From positions 2,810,501 to 2,874,500 of the forward strand of contig NZ_CP107996.1 of assembly GCF_036088315.1 (NCBI RefSeq): DNA of 64,000 nucleotides. Reading direction: 5' to 3'. A program made the position numbers and the translations under genes. A model generated the notes under the pieces. That model was given only the letters and a program-made list of their open reading frames with translations, was not told the DNA's origin and made no database searches. Below, piece by piece: positions 1-9,165 of this stretch (the first letter of the stretch is position 1; the number at the start of each line of letters is the position of its first letter). The stretch is from Streptomyces sp. NBC_00344 (GTDB lineage Bacteria > Actinomycetota > Actinomycetes > Streptomycetales > Streptomycetaceae).

Positions 1-1183
1 AGACCACATGGACGCCGAGCTCGCCCTTGGGCGACTCCACTGCGGCGTACACCTGACCGGCCGGGACCCGGAAGCCCTCGGTCACCAGCTTGAAGTGGTG
101 GATCAGGGCCTCCATGGAGGTGCCCATGATCTTCTTGATGTGGTCGAGCGAATTGCCGAGCCCGTCCGGGCCCATCGCGAGCTGCGCGGGCCAGGCGATC
201 TTCTTGTCGGCGACCATGACCGGGCCCGGCTCCAGCCGGTCCAGGCACTGCTCGACGATGCGCAGCGACTGCCGCATCTCCTCGATGCGGATCAGGAAAC
301 GGCCGTAGGAGTCGCAGGTGTCCGCGGTCGGGACCTCGAAGTCGTAGTTCTCGTAGCCGCAGTACGGGTCGGTCTTGCGCAGGTCGTGCGGCAGTCCCGC
401 GGAGCGCAGGATCGGGCCTGTGGCACCGAGTGCCATGCAGCCGGCCAGGTCGAGATGGCCGACGCCCTGCATCCGTGCCTTGAAGATGGGGTTGCCGGTG
501 GCGAGTTTGTCGTATTCCGGCAGGTTCTTGCGCATGGTCTTCACGAACTCGCGCACCTGGTCCACCGCGCCGGGGGGCAGGTCCTGGGCCAGTCCGCCGG
601 GCCGGACGAACGCGTGGTTCATCCGCAGCCCGGTGATCAGCTCGAAGAGATCGAGAATGAGTTCACGATCACGGAAGCCATAGATCATGATCGTCGTCGC
701 GCCCAGCTCCATGCCTCCGGTGGCGATGGCCACCAGGTGCGAGGAGAGCCGGTTGAGCTCCATCAGCATCACGCGGACGACCGACGCCCGGTCGGGGATC
801 TGCTCCTCGATGCCGAGCAGCTTCTCGACACCCAGGCAGTACGCCGTCTCGTTGAAGAAGGGCGTCAGATAATCCATGCGCGTGACGAAGGTGGTGCCCT
901 GCGTCCAGTTCCGGAACTCGAGGTTCTTCTCGATACCGGTGTGGAGGTAGCCGATGCCGCAGCGGGCCTCGGTGACGGTCTCGCCCTCGATCTCCAGGAT
1001 CAGCCGGAGCACCCCGTGCGTGGACGGGTGCTGCGGGCCCATGTTGACGACGATGCGCTCGTCGTCGGCCTCGGCGGCGGACTGGACGACTTCGTCCCAG
1101 TCGCCGCCGGTGACTGTATATACAGTCCCCTCGGTCGTCTCGCGGGCCGAAGCGTGTGAGGCGGAAGCATGTGGAGTGGACAT
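1..1183 (-). CDS. nuoD: NADH-quinone oxidoreductase subunit D (3' end outside window)
   Basis: NuoD is the 49-kDa-type subunit of the peripheral arm of respiratory complex I. With NuoB it forms the quinone-binding site. About 394 residues are visible and the C-terminus lies beyond the left edge. Residues 51-60 read [10 protein letters not shown], the family signature, preceded by a Thr/Glu-rich tail of the kind common in actinobacterial NuoD. The ATG at 1183 shares one base with the nuoC stop (TGATG), so the two genes are translationally coupled. It is the fourth gene of the nuoABCD order read on the minus strand. The remaining nuo genes would lie to the left. Family assignment is firm; truncation is only by the window edge. 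Confidence 0.96.
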   Translation of the reverse strand, partial: MSTPHASASHASARETTEGTVYTVTGGDWDEVVQSAAEADDERIVVNMGPQHPSTHGVLRLILEIEGETVTEARCGIGYLHTGIEKNLEFRNWTQGTTFVTRMDYLTPFFNETAYCLGVEKLLGIEEQIPDRASVVRVMLMELNRLSSHLVAIATGGMELGATTIMIYGFRDRELILDLFELITGLRMNHAFVRPGGLAQDLPPGAVDQVREFVKTMRKNLPEYDKLATGNPIFKARMQGVGHLDLAGCMALGATGPILRSAGLPHDLRKTDPYCGYENYDFEVPTADTCDSYGRFLIRIEEMRQSLRIVEQCLDRLEPGPVMVADKKIAWPAQLAMGPDGLGNSLDHIKKIMGTSMEALIHHFKLVTEGFRVPAGQVYAAVESPKGELGVHVV

Positions 1184-1929
1184 CAGTTGTACGACCTCCG
1201 CTGGTCCGGAGCCGGGATCTGGGCGCCCTTGTACTCGACGGCGATACCGCCCAGGGGGTAGTCCTTGCGCTGCGGGAAGCCCTGCCAGTCGTCCGGCATC
1301 ATGATCCGGGTGAGGGCGGGGTGGCCGTCGAAGATCAGGCCGAAGAAGTCGTATGTCTCGCGCTCGTGCCAGTCGTTGGTCGGATAGACCTCGACCAGGG
1401 ACGGGACATGAGGATCCGCGTCCGGCGCGCTGACCTCCAGACGGATCAGCCGGCCGTGCGTGATCGAGCGCAGATGGTAGACGGCGTGCAGCTCGCGGCC
1501 CTTGTCATTGGCGAAGTGGACCCCGCTCACGCCGGTGCACAGCTCGAAGCGCAGCGCGGGGTCGTCACGCAGGGTGCGCGCCACGGTCACCAGGTGCTCG
1601 CGGTCGATGTGGAAGGTGAGTTCGGCGCGGTCGACGACCGTCTTCTCGATGGCGTTGCCGGGGACGATGCCCTGTTCTTCCAGGGCTCCCTCCAGCTCGT
1701 CGGCCACCTCGTCGAACCAGCCGTGCGCGTCCGAGCCGCCCGGGCCCCCGTACGGCCGGTTCGTGCGGCCGGGCATCGCCACGGTCCTCACGAGACCGCC
1801 GTACCCGCTGGTGTCCCCGCCGTTGCGGGCGCCGAACATTCCGGTGCGTACGCCGATGACCTCGCCCGTGTCGTCGCGGGGGGCGGGGACCGCGCCGTTG
1901 TCTTCGTGCCGCTCGTGGTCGTCGCTCAC
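1183..1929 (-). CDS. nuoC: NADH-quinone oxidoreductase subunit C
   Basis: NuoC (30-kDa-type subunit) belongs to the peripheral arm of complex I and has no cofactor of its own. The product is 248 residues. Its C-terminal half carries the signature [16 protein letters not shown] followed by a Leu-Thr-Arg-Ile motif, and the [11 protein letters not shown] end is typical. The reading frame stays open upstream into nuoB. The GTG at 1929, four bases before the nuoB stop (GTGA overlap), is chosen because it gives the expected length and coupling. The N-terminal 60 residues are charged and Gly-rich, as often seen in Streptomyces NuoC, and are probably unstructured. Confidence 0.95.
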   Translation of the reverse strand: MSDDHERHEDNGAVPAPRDDTGEVIGVRTGMFGARNGGDTSGYGGLVRTVAMPGRTNRPYGGPGGSDAHGWFDEVADELEGALEEQGIVPGNAIEKTVVDRAELTFHIDREHLVTVARTLRDDPALRFELCTGVSGVHFANDKGRELHAVYHLRSITHGRLIRLEVSAPDADPHVPSLVEVYPTNDWHERETYDFFGLIFDGHPALTRIMMPDDWQGFPQRKDYPLGGIAVEYKGAQIPAPDQRRSYN

Positions 1930-2480
1930 CGCAGCAGCCCCTTCATCTCGATCGTCGGGAGCGCCTTGAGGGCCGCCTCCTCCGCCTCGCGGGCCGCTTC
2001 GACCTGGTTGACCCCGAGCTTGGAGCCCTGGATCTTCTGGTGGAGCTTGAGGATGGCGTCGATCAGCATCTCGGGACGTGGCGGACAACCGGGCAGATAG
2101 ATATCGACCGGGACGATGTGGTCCACACCCTGCACAATCGCGTAATTGTTGAACATTCCACCCGACGATGCGCAAACTCCCATGGAGATCACCCACTTGG
2201 GGTTCGGCATCTGGTCATAGACCTGCCGCAGCACGGGTGCCATCTTCTGGCTCACCCGGCCGGCCACGATCATCAGATCCGCCTGCCGCGGCGATCCGCG
2301 GAAGACCTCCATGCCGAAGCGCGCCAGGTCGTACCGGCCCGCCCCTGTCGTCATCATCTCGATGGCGCAGCAGGCGAGGCCGAAGGTGGCCGGGAAGACG
2401 GAGGACTTCCGCACCCAGCCGGCGGCCTGTTCGACGGTGGTCAGCAGAAAGCCGCTCGGCAGCTTCTCTTCGAGTCCCAT
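1926..2480 (-). CDS. nuoB: NADH-quinone oxidoreductase subunit B
   Basis: NuoB carries iron-sulfur cluster N2, the last electron carrier before quinone in complex I. The 184-residue product has the four expected ligands: adjacent Cys37-Cys38, Cys103 (GVCASSGG) and Cys132 (LPGCPPRPE). The ATG at 2480 gives the conserved [11 protein letters not shown] start; an in-frame extension upstream to 2534 is rejected because it adds residues unlike the family. The gene follows nuoA by 19 bases and overlaps nuoC by four, so it is part of one nuo transcript. Confidence 0.97.
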   Translation of the reverse strand: MGLEEKLPSGFLLTTVEQAAGWVRKSSVFPATFGLACCAIEMMTTGAGRYDLARFGMEVFRGSPRQADLMIVAGRVSQKMAPVLRQVYDQMPNPKWVISMGVCASSGGMFNNYAIVQGVDHIVPVDIYLPGCPPRPEMLIDAILKLHQKIQGSKLGVNQVEAAREAEEAALKALPTIEMKGLLR

Positions 2481-2499
2481 TGGTGTGCCCCTCAGCCCC

Positions 2500-2859
2500 T
2501 CAGTCCCATTCCAGACCGCCGCGCCGCCACACATACGCGTAGGCGACGAAGACGGTGAGCACGAAGAGCAGCATCTCCACGAGCCCGAAAAGCCCCAGGG
2601 AGTCGAAGGTGACCGCCCAGGGGTAGAGGAAGACGATCTCGATGTCGAAGACGATGAAGAGCATCGCCGTCAGGTAGTACTTGATGGGGAAGCGGCCGCC
2701 TCCGGCCGGCGTGGGTGTGGGTTCGATACCGCACTCGTACGCCTCGAGCTTCGCCCGGTTGTAGCGCTTGGGGCCGATTAGCGTGGCCATGACCACGGAG
2801 AAGATCGCAAACCCTGCCCCGAGGGCGCCGAGCACGAGGATGGGCGCGTAGGCATTCAC
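2500..2859 (-). CDS. nuoA: NADH-quinone oxidoreductase subunit A
   Basis: NuoA is a small membrane subunit of complex I. It has 119 residues and three predicted membrane helices near residues 6-28, 60-82 and 88-110. The conserved loop contains YECGIEPTP and the second helix has [11 protein letters not shown], both NuoA hallmarks. The GTG at 2859 is selected because GGAAGGAG lies just upstream at normal spacing. Being first in the operon, its upstream region should hold the nuo promoter. Confidence 0.96.
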   Translation of the reverse strand: MNAYAPILVLGALGAGFAIFSVVMATLIGPKRYNRAKLEAYECGIEPTPTPAGGGRFPIKYYLTAMLFIVFDIEIVFLYPWAVTFDSLGLFGLVEMLLFVLTVFVAYAYVWRRGGLEWD

Positions 2860-3568
2860 GCTCCTCGCTCCTTCCAGTCGTCCTTGACCGTGTGGACCGC
2901 GCCGGGCCGGCTCGTCCGCCTCGCTCCCCCGTCGTCCGGACGAAGATCGCGAATATGTGAAGCAGGTCACAAGCCCGACTGCTGCGCATCCTATGCCCGA
3001 CGGTCTGTGATCTGCGACACGGGGTACGACTGCGGCTTTGTGATCTCCACCACCTGACGAACGATCATGAAGTCGGATGAGCGGTGATCTTCATACGCGA
3101 AGCGCCCGGGCGGTCACGAGACGTGACATCTGGTGGTGTCGTCGCTGGTCGGAGCCGTGCGCCACTATCAAGTCAGGACCTGGGTACGCAAATTGGCGGT
3201 GGAACGGCGACGGGTGATAGGTGCCTGCCGCGCACCCGTCCGGGTGGAGCCGGGAGGCCGAAGTGGACAAGTGCGCTCATTCACGAGCGGGCGGCGATGT
3301 GACCGGTCATCACCGAGTGACCTGCCTCACTCGGACGCCCCGCCGGAAAAACAGGGCTTGGCCAACCTCGTGAACGGATGGTAGGCGTCGGGCAATTCGG
3401 GCGTATTCCTGAAAGACCGTGATCACAACCATGATCGCCTGTGCCCGTATTGCCCGTTTGGGCGTCAATAAGGGCCTCGAATAACCGGAATTGGGCCTTC
3501 CATTCGTAACTGTGGCGCAACACACGTTTGTTGAAGGGAACCGCGCATGCCTGATAGCGGTAGTTCTC
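2860..3568. other. Intergenic region between divergent nuo operon and NlpC/P60 gene
   Basis: About 700 bases without a convincing gene. The nuo promoter and the promoter and leader of the hydrolase gene must lie here, but I could not place -35/-10 boxes with confidence. The stretch 3380-3560 is AT-richer than its surroundings and contains a small GCCC-GTTT-GGGC hairpin near 3449. I looked for a c-di-AMP (ydaO) riboswitch, which regulates cell-wall hydrolase genes in this genus. Only a weak GGTAGGCGTCGGG-like string near 3379 is present, so none is called. Confidence 0.5.
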
Positions 3569-4366
3569 ATGTCCCACACCGCTCACATACCCAGCCACCG
3601 GAAGCCCCGCCGGAGCGCCACCAAGACAGCGCTCCGGGCCGGAGTTGCCGGTGGCGTTCTCAGCACCATCGCAGTGGCAGGCGCCGCAGTCCCGGCAAAC
3701 GCCGCTGAGCCGGTGGCCGAGACGACCATCCAGATGCCCACGCTCAGCGCCGAGCAGGTTGCCTCCGCCACCGAGCAGGCCGCTGCCGACCTCCAGCAGC
3801 AGGCTCAGCAGGACGCCGCGGCCAAGGACGCGGCGAAGGCTGCCAAAAAGGCCAAGGCCGAGGCAGTCCACAAGGCAGAGGCCAAGAAGAAGGCCGAAGC
3901 CGCCGCCAAGGCGAAGGCCAAGGCCGCCGCTGCCGAGCGCGCTTCGCGTTCCGCCGCCCGCACCACGCTGAGCGCGGTGTCCTCCAGCAGCTCCAGCACG
4001 TCGCAGGCGACCGGTTCCGCCGCCTCGATCGTGAGCTTCGTGCAGTCGCACATCGGCGACGCCTACGTCATGGGCGGCACCGGATCGAGCTCGTGGGACT
4101 GCTCCGGCCTCGTCCAGGCCGCGTACAAGTCCATCGGCGTCGACCTGCCGCGCGTCTCCCAGGGCCAGTCGACCGCGGGCACCCAGGTGTCGCTGGACAA
4201 CCTGCAGCCCGGCGACATCCTGTACTGGGGCAGCGCGGGCAGCGCGTACCACGTGGCGATCTACGTCGGCGGCGGCCAGTTCGTCGGCGCGCAGAACCCG
4301 AGCACCGGCGTGGTCGAGCACCCGCTGAGCTACGACCAGCCGACCGGCGCGGTCCGCGTTCTCTGA
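3569..4366 (+). CDS. Secreted C40 (NlpC/P60) peptidoglycan endopeptidase
   Basis: Predicted exported cell-wall hydrolase cleaving peptide stems of peptidoglycan. The 265-residue product starts with a basic tail and hydrophobic signal segment (residues about 20-45, cleavage near Ala-Asn-Ala). Residues 60-130 are a long Ala/Lys-rich helical region that could be a coiled coil or wall spacer. Residues 150-265 are an NlpC/P60 domain with catalytic Cys178 in WDCSGLV, His228 in YHVAIYVGG and a third polar residue probably at His251. The ATG at 3569 is preferred over an upstream in-frame start because it places the signal peptide at the N-terminus; its ribosome site is weak. It converges on the reductase gene and ends at a strong terminator. 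Confidence 0.9.
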   Translation: MSHTAHIPSHRKPRRSATKTALRAGVAGGVLSTIAVAGAAVPANAAEPVAETTIQMPTLSAEQVASATEQAAADLQQQAQQDAAAKDAAKAAKKAKAEAVHKAEAKKKAEAAAKAKAKAAAAERASRSAARTTLSAVSSSSSSTSQATGSAASIVSFVQSHIGDAYVMGGTGSSSWDCSGLVQAAYKSIGVDLPRVSQGQSTAGTQVSLDNLQPGDILYWGSAGSAYHVAIYVGGGQFVGAQNPSTGVVEHPLSYDQPTGAVRVL

Positions 4367-4410
4367 TTTACGCCGAACAGCCCGATTCACCCTTATTACT
4401 GACATACGAC

Positions 4411-4450
4411 GAAGGGCCGCCGTTCCCCCGCTCGGGGACGGCGGCCCTTC
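4411..4450. terminator. Bidirectional intrinsic terminator
   Basis: GAAGGGCCGCCG is followed by CCCC, a short loop, GGGG and the exact complement CGGCGGCCCTTC. This is a long GC stem between two convergent genes, the NlpC/P60 hydrolase and the reductase, so it probably serves both. It has no long T-tract, as usual in Streptomyces. Confidence 0.85.
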
Positions 4451-4500
4451 GTTGCGTCCGGCACAGGGCCCGCGGGGCCCCGGGGCTCTCAGAACGGCTG

Positions 4501-5784
4501 TCAGGCCTTCGGAGCGACCTTCGAGAGGCCGTTGATGACTCGGTCCATCGCGTCCCCGCCCGACGGGTCCGTGAGGTTCGCGAGCATCTTCAGGGCGAAC
4601 TTCATCAGCATGGGGTGGGTGAGACCGCGCTGAGCGGCGATCTTCATGACCTTCGGGTTGCCGATCAGCTTCACGAAGGCGCGGCCCAGCGTGTAGTAGC
4701 CGCCGTAGGTGTCCTTGAGGATCTTGGGGTAGCTGTGCAGCGCCAGTTCACGCTGGGCGGGGGTCGCCCTGGCGCTCGCCTGGACGATCACGTCCGCGGC
4801 GATCTGGCCCGACTCCATGGCGTAGGCGATGCCTTCACCGTTGAACGGGTTGACCATCCCCGCCGCGTCACCGACGAGCAGCAGACCCTTGGTGTAGTGC
4901 GGCTGGCGGTTGAAGGCCATCGGCAGCGCCGCGCCCCGGATCGGCATCGTCATGTTGTCCGGGGTGTAGCCCCAGTCCTCGGGCATCGACGCGCACCATG
5001 CCTTCAGCACCTCGCGCCAGTCGAGTTCCTTGAAGGCGGACGACGAGTCGAGGATGCCGAGGCCGACATTGGATGTGCCGTCGCCCATACCGAAGATCCA
5101 GCCGTAGCCGGGGAGCAGCCGGTCCTGGGCGCCCCGCCGGTCCCAGAGTTCGAGCCAGGACTCCAGGTAGTCGTCGTCGTGACGGGGTGAGGTGAAGTAC
5201 GTACGGACCGCGATGCCCATCGGGCGGTCCTCGCGCCGGTGCAGCCCCATCCCGATCGAGAGCCGGGTGGAGTTGCCGTCGGCCGCGACCACCAGCGGGG
5301 CGTGGAAGGTGACCGGGGCCTTCTCCTCACCCATCTTGGCGTGCACGCCGGTGATCCGGCCGGTGCGCTCGTCGGTGATCGGTGCGCCGACGTTGCAGCG
5401 CTCGTGCAGCCGTGCGCCGGCTTTCTGGGCCTGACGGGCCAGCTGCTCGTCGAAGTCGTCGCGCTTGCGAACGAGTCCGTAGTCCGGGTAGGAGGCGAGT
5501 TCCGGCCAGTCCAGCTGGAGGCGGACACCGCCCGCGATGATCCGCAGGCCCTTGTTCCGCAGCCAGCCCGCCTCTTCGGAGATGTCGATCCCCATCGACA
5601 CCAGCTGTTTGGTGGCACGCGGGGTCAGCCCGTCGCCGCAGACCTTCTCACGCGGAAACGCGGTCTTCTCCAGCAGCAGGACATCAAGTCCGGCTTTCGC
5701 CAGGTAGTACGCGGTCGTGGAGCCGGCCGGGCCCGCACCGACGACGATCACATCTGCGGTGTTCCCGGAGAGGGGCTCGGTCAC
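4501..5784 (-). CDS. Geranylgeranyl reductase family FAD-dependent oxidoreductase
   Basis: FAD enzyme of the geranylgeranyl-reductase family, which saturates prenyl chains. In actinomycetes members of this family (MenJ-like) reduce an isoprene unit of the menaquinone tail. The 427-residue product has the dinucleotide motif VIVVGAGPAGS near its N-terminus, and KVCGDGLTPRA, typical of the family, soon after. Near residues 300-325 it has GDAAGMVNPFNGEGI, the second FAD-binding segment. The GTG at 5784 is chosen because GGGAG sits about nine bases upstream; an ATG at 5859 is possible. The neighbourhood of menG and mqnC makes a menaquinone-tail role attractive, but substrate is inferred. Confidence 0.85.
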   Translation of the reverse strand: MTEPLSGNTADVIVVGAGPAGSTTAYYLAKAGLDVLLLEKTAFPREKVCGDGLTPRATKQLVSMGIDISEEAGWLRNKGLRIIAGGVRLQLDWPELASYPDYGLVRKRDDFDEQLARQAQKAGARLHERCNVGAPITDERTGRITGVHAKMGEEKAPVTFHAPLVVAADGNSTRLSIGMGLHRREDRPMGIAVRTYFTSPRHDDDYLESWLELWDRRGAQDRLLPGYGWIFGMGDGTSNVGLGILDSSSAFKELDWREVLKAWCASMPEDWGYTPDNMTMPIRGAALPMAFNRQPHYTKGLLLVGDAAGMVNPFNGEGIAYAMESGQIAADVIVQASARATPAQRELALHSYPKILKDTYGGYYTLGRAFVKLIGNPKVMKIAAQRGLTHPMLMKFALKMLANLTDPSGGDAMDRVINGLSKVAPKA

Positions 5785-5909
5785 GGCGGGATCTCCCGAA
5801 GACTCGGTTTCACGTGCCGAACGGCACCTTGCAAGTACTGTCCGAACGGCGCTGGACAAGTGCAGTCTATGGGGGCGTCCTGATCGATCCGCTGAAGGGT
5901 GAGCCCCAA

Positions 5910-6449
5910 GTGAACAAGCCTCTGCCTGCCGTCCGGCTGCGCGTCCCCACCGAGGAGGACGCCTATGCCTGGCATCAGGTATTCGCCGACCCCGACGTCA
6001 TGGAATTCCATGGCGGGGCCCCTGCCGAGCTGTCGGTCTACGAGGAGTTGACGGCGCGGCAGCGCAGACACGACGCCGAGCACGGCTTCTGTTTCTGGAC
6101 GATGCTCGACGAGGACGAATCAGTCATCGGCTTCACCGGCGCACAGCCGTGGCCGCACGAGTCCTTCGGCCCCGTGGGCGAGATCGAGATCGGCTGGCGG
6201 CTCGGGCGGGCCCACTGGGGGCGCGGTTACGCCACCGCCGCCGCCCACGCCACGCTGGAACGGGTACGGGCGGCAGGCACCGAGCGGGTGGTCGCGATGG
6301 TCGATTCCCGCAACGCGCGGTCGATCGCGGTCACCAGGCGGCTCGGCATGGAGCACGCGGAGACCTACACGACCCCGGTGTCGAAGGTGACGGCGTACTG
6401 CTTCCGGCTCGACCTCCGGGCCCCCGGCGGCGTCGGCGCCCGGCCCTAG
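5910..6449 (+). CDS. GNAT family N-acetyltransferase
   Basis: Predicted acetyl-CoA-dependent acetyltransferase of the RimJ/RimL-like group; substrate unknown. The 179-residue product shows the acetyl-CoA loop as RAHWGRGYATAAAHATLE and a C-terminal segment SRNARSIAVTRRLGMEHAE typical of this subgroup. The GTG at 5910 is favoured because AAGGGTGAG precedes it; an open frame continues upstream to 5814 but overlaps the divergent reductase promoter. It stands alone on the plus strand between two minus-strand genes. Confidence 0.85.
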   Translation: MNKPLPAVRLRVPTEEDAYAWHQVFADPDVMEFHGGAPAELSVYEELTARQRRHDAEHGFCFWTMLDEDESVIGFTGAQPWPHESFGPVGEIEIGWRLGRAHWGRGYATAAAHATLERVRAAGTERVVAMVDSRNARSIAVTRRLGMEHAETYTTPVSKVTAYCFRLDLRAPGGVGARP

Positions 6450-6496
6450 TCCGTAAGGAAGAAGTCCCGTCCGCCCCTCTGCTCCTCACCTCCGGC

Positions 6497-7462
6497 CTAG
6501 TCCATGCCGGGGACGGCCCAGGTCGAGAGCGCGGTGTCGAACCGTTCCCTGGCCTGCTGCCACTGCGTGTCGTGGTCGGTGGTGTAGATCGCGTACTCGG
6601 TGCCGCCGGCGTCGATATAACTCTGGTCGATCGAGTGGATGGTCCCGCCGGTGTCCCTGTCGGCGTAGGTGTACTCCCAGATGGCGCCTGGCCGGCCCCG
6701 GAAGATGTTCCTCGCCAGCCGGATCCTGCGGTAGTCCTCCTGGTTGGCCCTGGCCGTCCGCTCGATGCTCCGGAAGTTCTCGTACGACGTGTACGGCACG
6801 TTCGCGGTGACGCCGACGAGAAGCTTCGCCATGCCGGTGCGTCCGGCGTACTCGGTCTGGTGGTTCTTCTCGCCGGTCCGGCTCCAGAGGCCGGGGACGG
6901 CGAACGAGAATCCGGCCGGGTCGATGACCGCGCGGTAGCCCTCGGGGACGACCGGGACATCGGACACGGGCGGCGTGTCGGTCTGCGGGACCTCCGGGGT
7001 GACGTCGGAGGTTGCCGGGGCTGCGGCGGGCCGGGACGGTGCGGGTTCCGGGCTCGCGGCCGCCCGGCTGTCGTCCTGCCCCGCGGTGTTCTCCTGCTTC
7101 CCGTGGCTGCCCTGGAGCAGCAGCGCCCCTGCGGTGGCGCCACCGCCGACGAGCACCGCGGCGGCCAGCGTGGCCGACCAGACGAGCGCCCGGCGCCTCC
7201 CGGCGCCCGGCGCCGCGGAGTCCGGACCGGCCCTCCCGCTGCCCGCAACGGCCCGGTCGCCGCGGAAGGCCCGGCCGGGGAACCGGCCCGGGGGCGACGG
7301 CGCGGCCGGGCCCAGGGCGTGTCCGGGAGGCGGCGGGGGCGGATGCACCACGACCGTGGGCGGGTGGCCGGGCGGCGCGAGCTGACGCTCACATCCGCAG
7401 GACATGCAGAACCGGGCCTCGTCCGGGGACGCGGCTCCGCAGTCCGGGCAGTACGACGGCAT
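6497..7462 (-). CDS. Zinc-ribbon membrane protein with extracytoplasmic domain
   Basis: The 321-residue product begins with a double-cysteine zinc ribbon (CPDCG at 5-9 and CMSCG about 19-23). A Pro-rich linker follows, then one membrane helix near residues 92-117 and an Ala/Pro/Thr-rich stalk. The C-terminal domain, about 175-321, has a lipoprotein-like or sensor-like mixture of Tyr, Trp and Asp. This gives a cytosolic ribbon and an external domain, a layout common for uncharacterised Streptomyces envelope proteins. It lies downstream of menG on the same strand with a 143-base gap that could hold its own promoter. Function is not recognised. Confidence 0.8.
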   Translation of the reverse strand: MPSYCPDCGAASPDEARFCMSCGCERQLAPPGHPPTVVVHPPPPPPGHALGPAAPSPPGRFPGRAFRGDRAVAGSGRAGPDSAAPGAGRRRALVWSATLAAAVLVGGGATAGALLLQGSHGKQENTAGQDDSRAAASPEPAPSRPAAAPATSDVTPEVPQTDTPPVSDVPVVPEGYRAVIDPAGFSFAVPGLWSRTGEKNHQTEYAGRTGMAKLLVGVTANVPYTSYENFRSIERTARANQEDYRRIRLARNIFRGRPGAIWEYTYADRDTGGTIHSIDQSYIDAGGTEYAIYTTDHDTQWQQARERFDTALSTWAVPGMD

Positions 7463-7605
7463 GGGGACGCTCCGGGATGCCAGAAGGAGAAATCAGTGAC
7501 CGTAAGCTCCGTATAAGGAAACGGACACATCTTCTTCTGCCGCGGTTCCCGTGAATCACCGTACGGATGCGGACAGTTGCCCTCGGTGCCGGAGCGGCAC
7601 CGGGA

Positions 7606-8304
7606 TCAGTCGGTCCGCTTGAATCCCCTGTGCAGTGCCACCACACCGCCGGTCAGATTGCGCCAGGCGACATCCGCCCAGCCGGCCTGCTGAAGACGGG
7701 CCGCGAGCGCCGGCTGGTCGGGCCAGGCGCGGATGGACTCGGCGAGGTAGACGTACGCGTCCGGGTTGGACGACACCGCGGTGGCCACCGGCGGCAACGC
7801 GCGCATCAGGTACTCGGTGTAGACGGTGCGGAACGGGGCCCAGGTCGGCTGCGAGAACTCGCAGATCACCACCCGGCCGCCGGGCTTGGTGACCCGGTAC
7901 AGCTCACGCAGCGCGGCGTCCGTCTCCTGGACGTTGCGCAGCCCGAAGGAGATCGTCACGGCGTCGAAGACGTCGTCGCGGAAGGGCAGCTTCGTCGCGT
8001 CGCCCGCGGTCAGCGGCAGATGCGGATGACGCACCTTGCCGACCCTGAGCATGCCGATCGAGAAGTCGCAGGGCACGACGTACGCGCCGGTCGCGGCGAA
8101 GGGCAGTGAGGACGTCGCGGTCCCCGCGGCGAGGTCGAGGATCCTCTGCGCGGGCCGGGCGTCGACGGCCTTGGCGACCTCCTTGCGCCACAGCCGCGCC
8201 TGCCCGAGAGAGAGCACATCATTGGTGAGGTCGTAGTTCGCCGCCACGTCGTCGAACATCGAGGCGACTTCATGCGGCTGCTTGTCCAGGGATGCTCGGG
8301 TCAC
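7606..8304 (-). CDS. menG: Demethylmenaquinone methyltransferase
   Basis: MenG/UbiE-type SAM methyltransferase that performs the last ring methylation, converting demethylmenaquinone to menaquinone. The 232-residue length is typical. SAM motif I is ILDLAAGTA (residues 55-63), and FGLRNV and [15 protein letters not shown] are class signatures. The GTG at 8304 gives the conserved [18 protein letters not shown]-terminus. GGGAGG lies almost against the start, so initiation may be weak or leaderless. Downstream of mqnC on the same strand, it fits the menaquinone theme of the window. Confidence 0.94.
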   Translation of the reverse strand: MTRASLDKQPHEVASMFDDVAANYDLTNDVLSLGQARLWRKEVAKAVDARPAQRILDLAAGTATSSLPFAATGAYVVPCDFSIGMLRVGKVRHPHLPLTAGDATKLPFRDDVFDAVTISFGLRNVQETDAALRELYRVTKPGGRVVICEFSQPTWAPFRTVYTEYLMRALPPVATAVSSNPDAYVYLAESIRAWPDQPALAARLQQAGWADVAWRNLTGGVVALHRGFKRTD

Positions 8305-8338
8305 CCTCCCATTGTGTCGTGCGGGTCCCCGCCCGCGG

Positions 8339-8533
8339 CCACAGGGTGGCGGCCGGGCCGGAACGACGTCCGCGGCGGCCCGTCGCGGGCGCTCGGGTCC
8401 GCCGCGGCACGGTCGGGGACTGCTGATCGTCGAGGCGTACGCCGACGGCTGGGGCGTCGCGCCCGGACCCCGCCCCGAAAATGCCGTCCGGGCCGGGCCC
8501 CGGGCCTACTGCCGTGCCCCCCTGGGCACCTGA
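8339..8533 (+). pseudogene. Possible remnant of a HATPase-type anti-sigma/regulatory kinase gene
   Basis: In one plus-strand frame, positions about 8408-8491 read [18 protein letters not shown] and continue with a Pro-rich end. This matches the C-terminal part of the many RsbW-like ATP-binding proteins of Streptomyces, which end in a G-R-G-L-L-hydrophobic-V-E-A-x-A-D-x-W-G-V motif. No N-terminal ATP-binding boxes precede it and the preceding frame is Arg/Gly noise, so if real this is a decayed 3' end. The rest of the 350-base gap between menG and the amidohydrolase-like gene holds nothing else I recognise. Confidence 0.4.
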
Positions 8534-8654
8534 TCGCGGGGTTCCGCCCGAGCCTCGAAGCTGTCGCCCGGGAGTGTTCGCGTATTTTGGCACCCCCTGG
8601 GTCCCACCGGCCCGGGTCTGCGTTCGGTGCTGCCCGGCCCCTGCCCGCGGGTTG

Positions 8655-9158
8655 TCAGCGCGCCCGGTACAGCAGCCGGCCGCCGATGCAGGTCACCAGG
8701 CAGGCGCTGTCATCCCCCAGTACCGCGAAGTCGGCGCGCCCGGAGACGGTCAGCGGCCGCGGTGCGGGAAGGACCGGCAGACCGGAACGCTCGACAGCGG
8801 TACGGACAGAGGGGCGGGCGAACGGGCCGGCGACCGCGGTCGTTCCCGCAGCCAGCAGCCGCTGCAGTCCGCGCCGGGCGCTCGCGCCCCAGCGCACGTC
8901 GGTCATCGCGAGCGCCGCCAGCGTCCCGCCCGTGAGAGGTTCGCAGCCGAGGTCCTCACGGGGGTCGGGCCAGTAGGCGGCTTCGAGCAGCGCGGGCGCG
9001 TCCGGTTCGTACCGGCCTGGTGTCAGCGTCCCGTCCCACTCCCGGAGCCGGGCCTGCCCGCCGTACACCGCGGCCAGTTCCTCGTAAGGGCCGAGGGCCG
9101 CGACGCGGTCGCCGTCGACGACGACCGCACACGTGCGCGCCCGGTGAAGGGTGATCAA
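8655..9158 (-). CDS. Imidazolonepropionase-like amidohydrolase-family protein (short)
   Basis: The 167-residue product resembles the composite-domain part of amidohydrolases, with segments such as GRADFAVLGDD near the C-terminus and a mid-region AGTTAVAGPF. It lacks the full TIM barrel and the metal-binding His-x-His set expected in a 400-residue enzyme. It is therefore probably a non-catalytic or specialised member rather than a working amidohydrolase. It begins seven bases after mqnC ends, so the two are co-transcribed, which suggests a link to menaquinone synthesis. Such short proteins are annotated in the same place in relatives, as far as I recall. Confidence 0.7.
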   Translation of the reverse strand: MITLHRARTCAVVVDGDRVAALGPYEELAAVYGGQARLREWDGTLTPGRYEPDAPALLEAAYWPDPREDLGCEPLTGGTLAALAMTDVRWGASARRGLQRLLAAGTTAVAGPFARPSVRTAVERSGLPVLPAPRPLTVSGRADFAVLGDDSACLVTCIGGRLLYRAR

Positions 9159-9165
9159 CGGAGCC

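Noticed and set aside
3300..3568. c-di-AMP (ydaO) riboswitch ahead of the NlpC/P60 gene
   Set aside because: Only one weak GGTAGGCGT-like string is present; the other conserved ydaO blocks are missing.
5239..5883. Plus-strand frame across the reductase gene
   Set aside because: Antisense shadow of the FAD-dependent reductase; no domain, no ribosome site.
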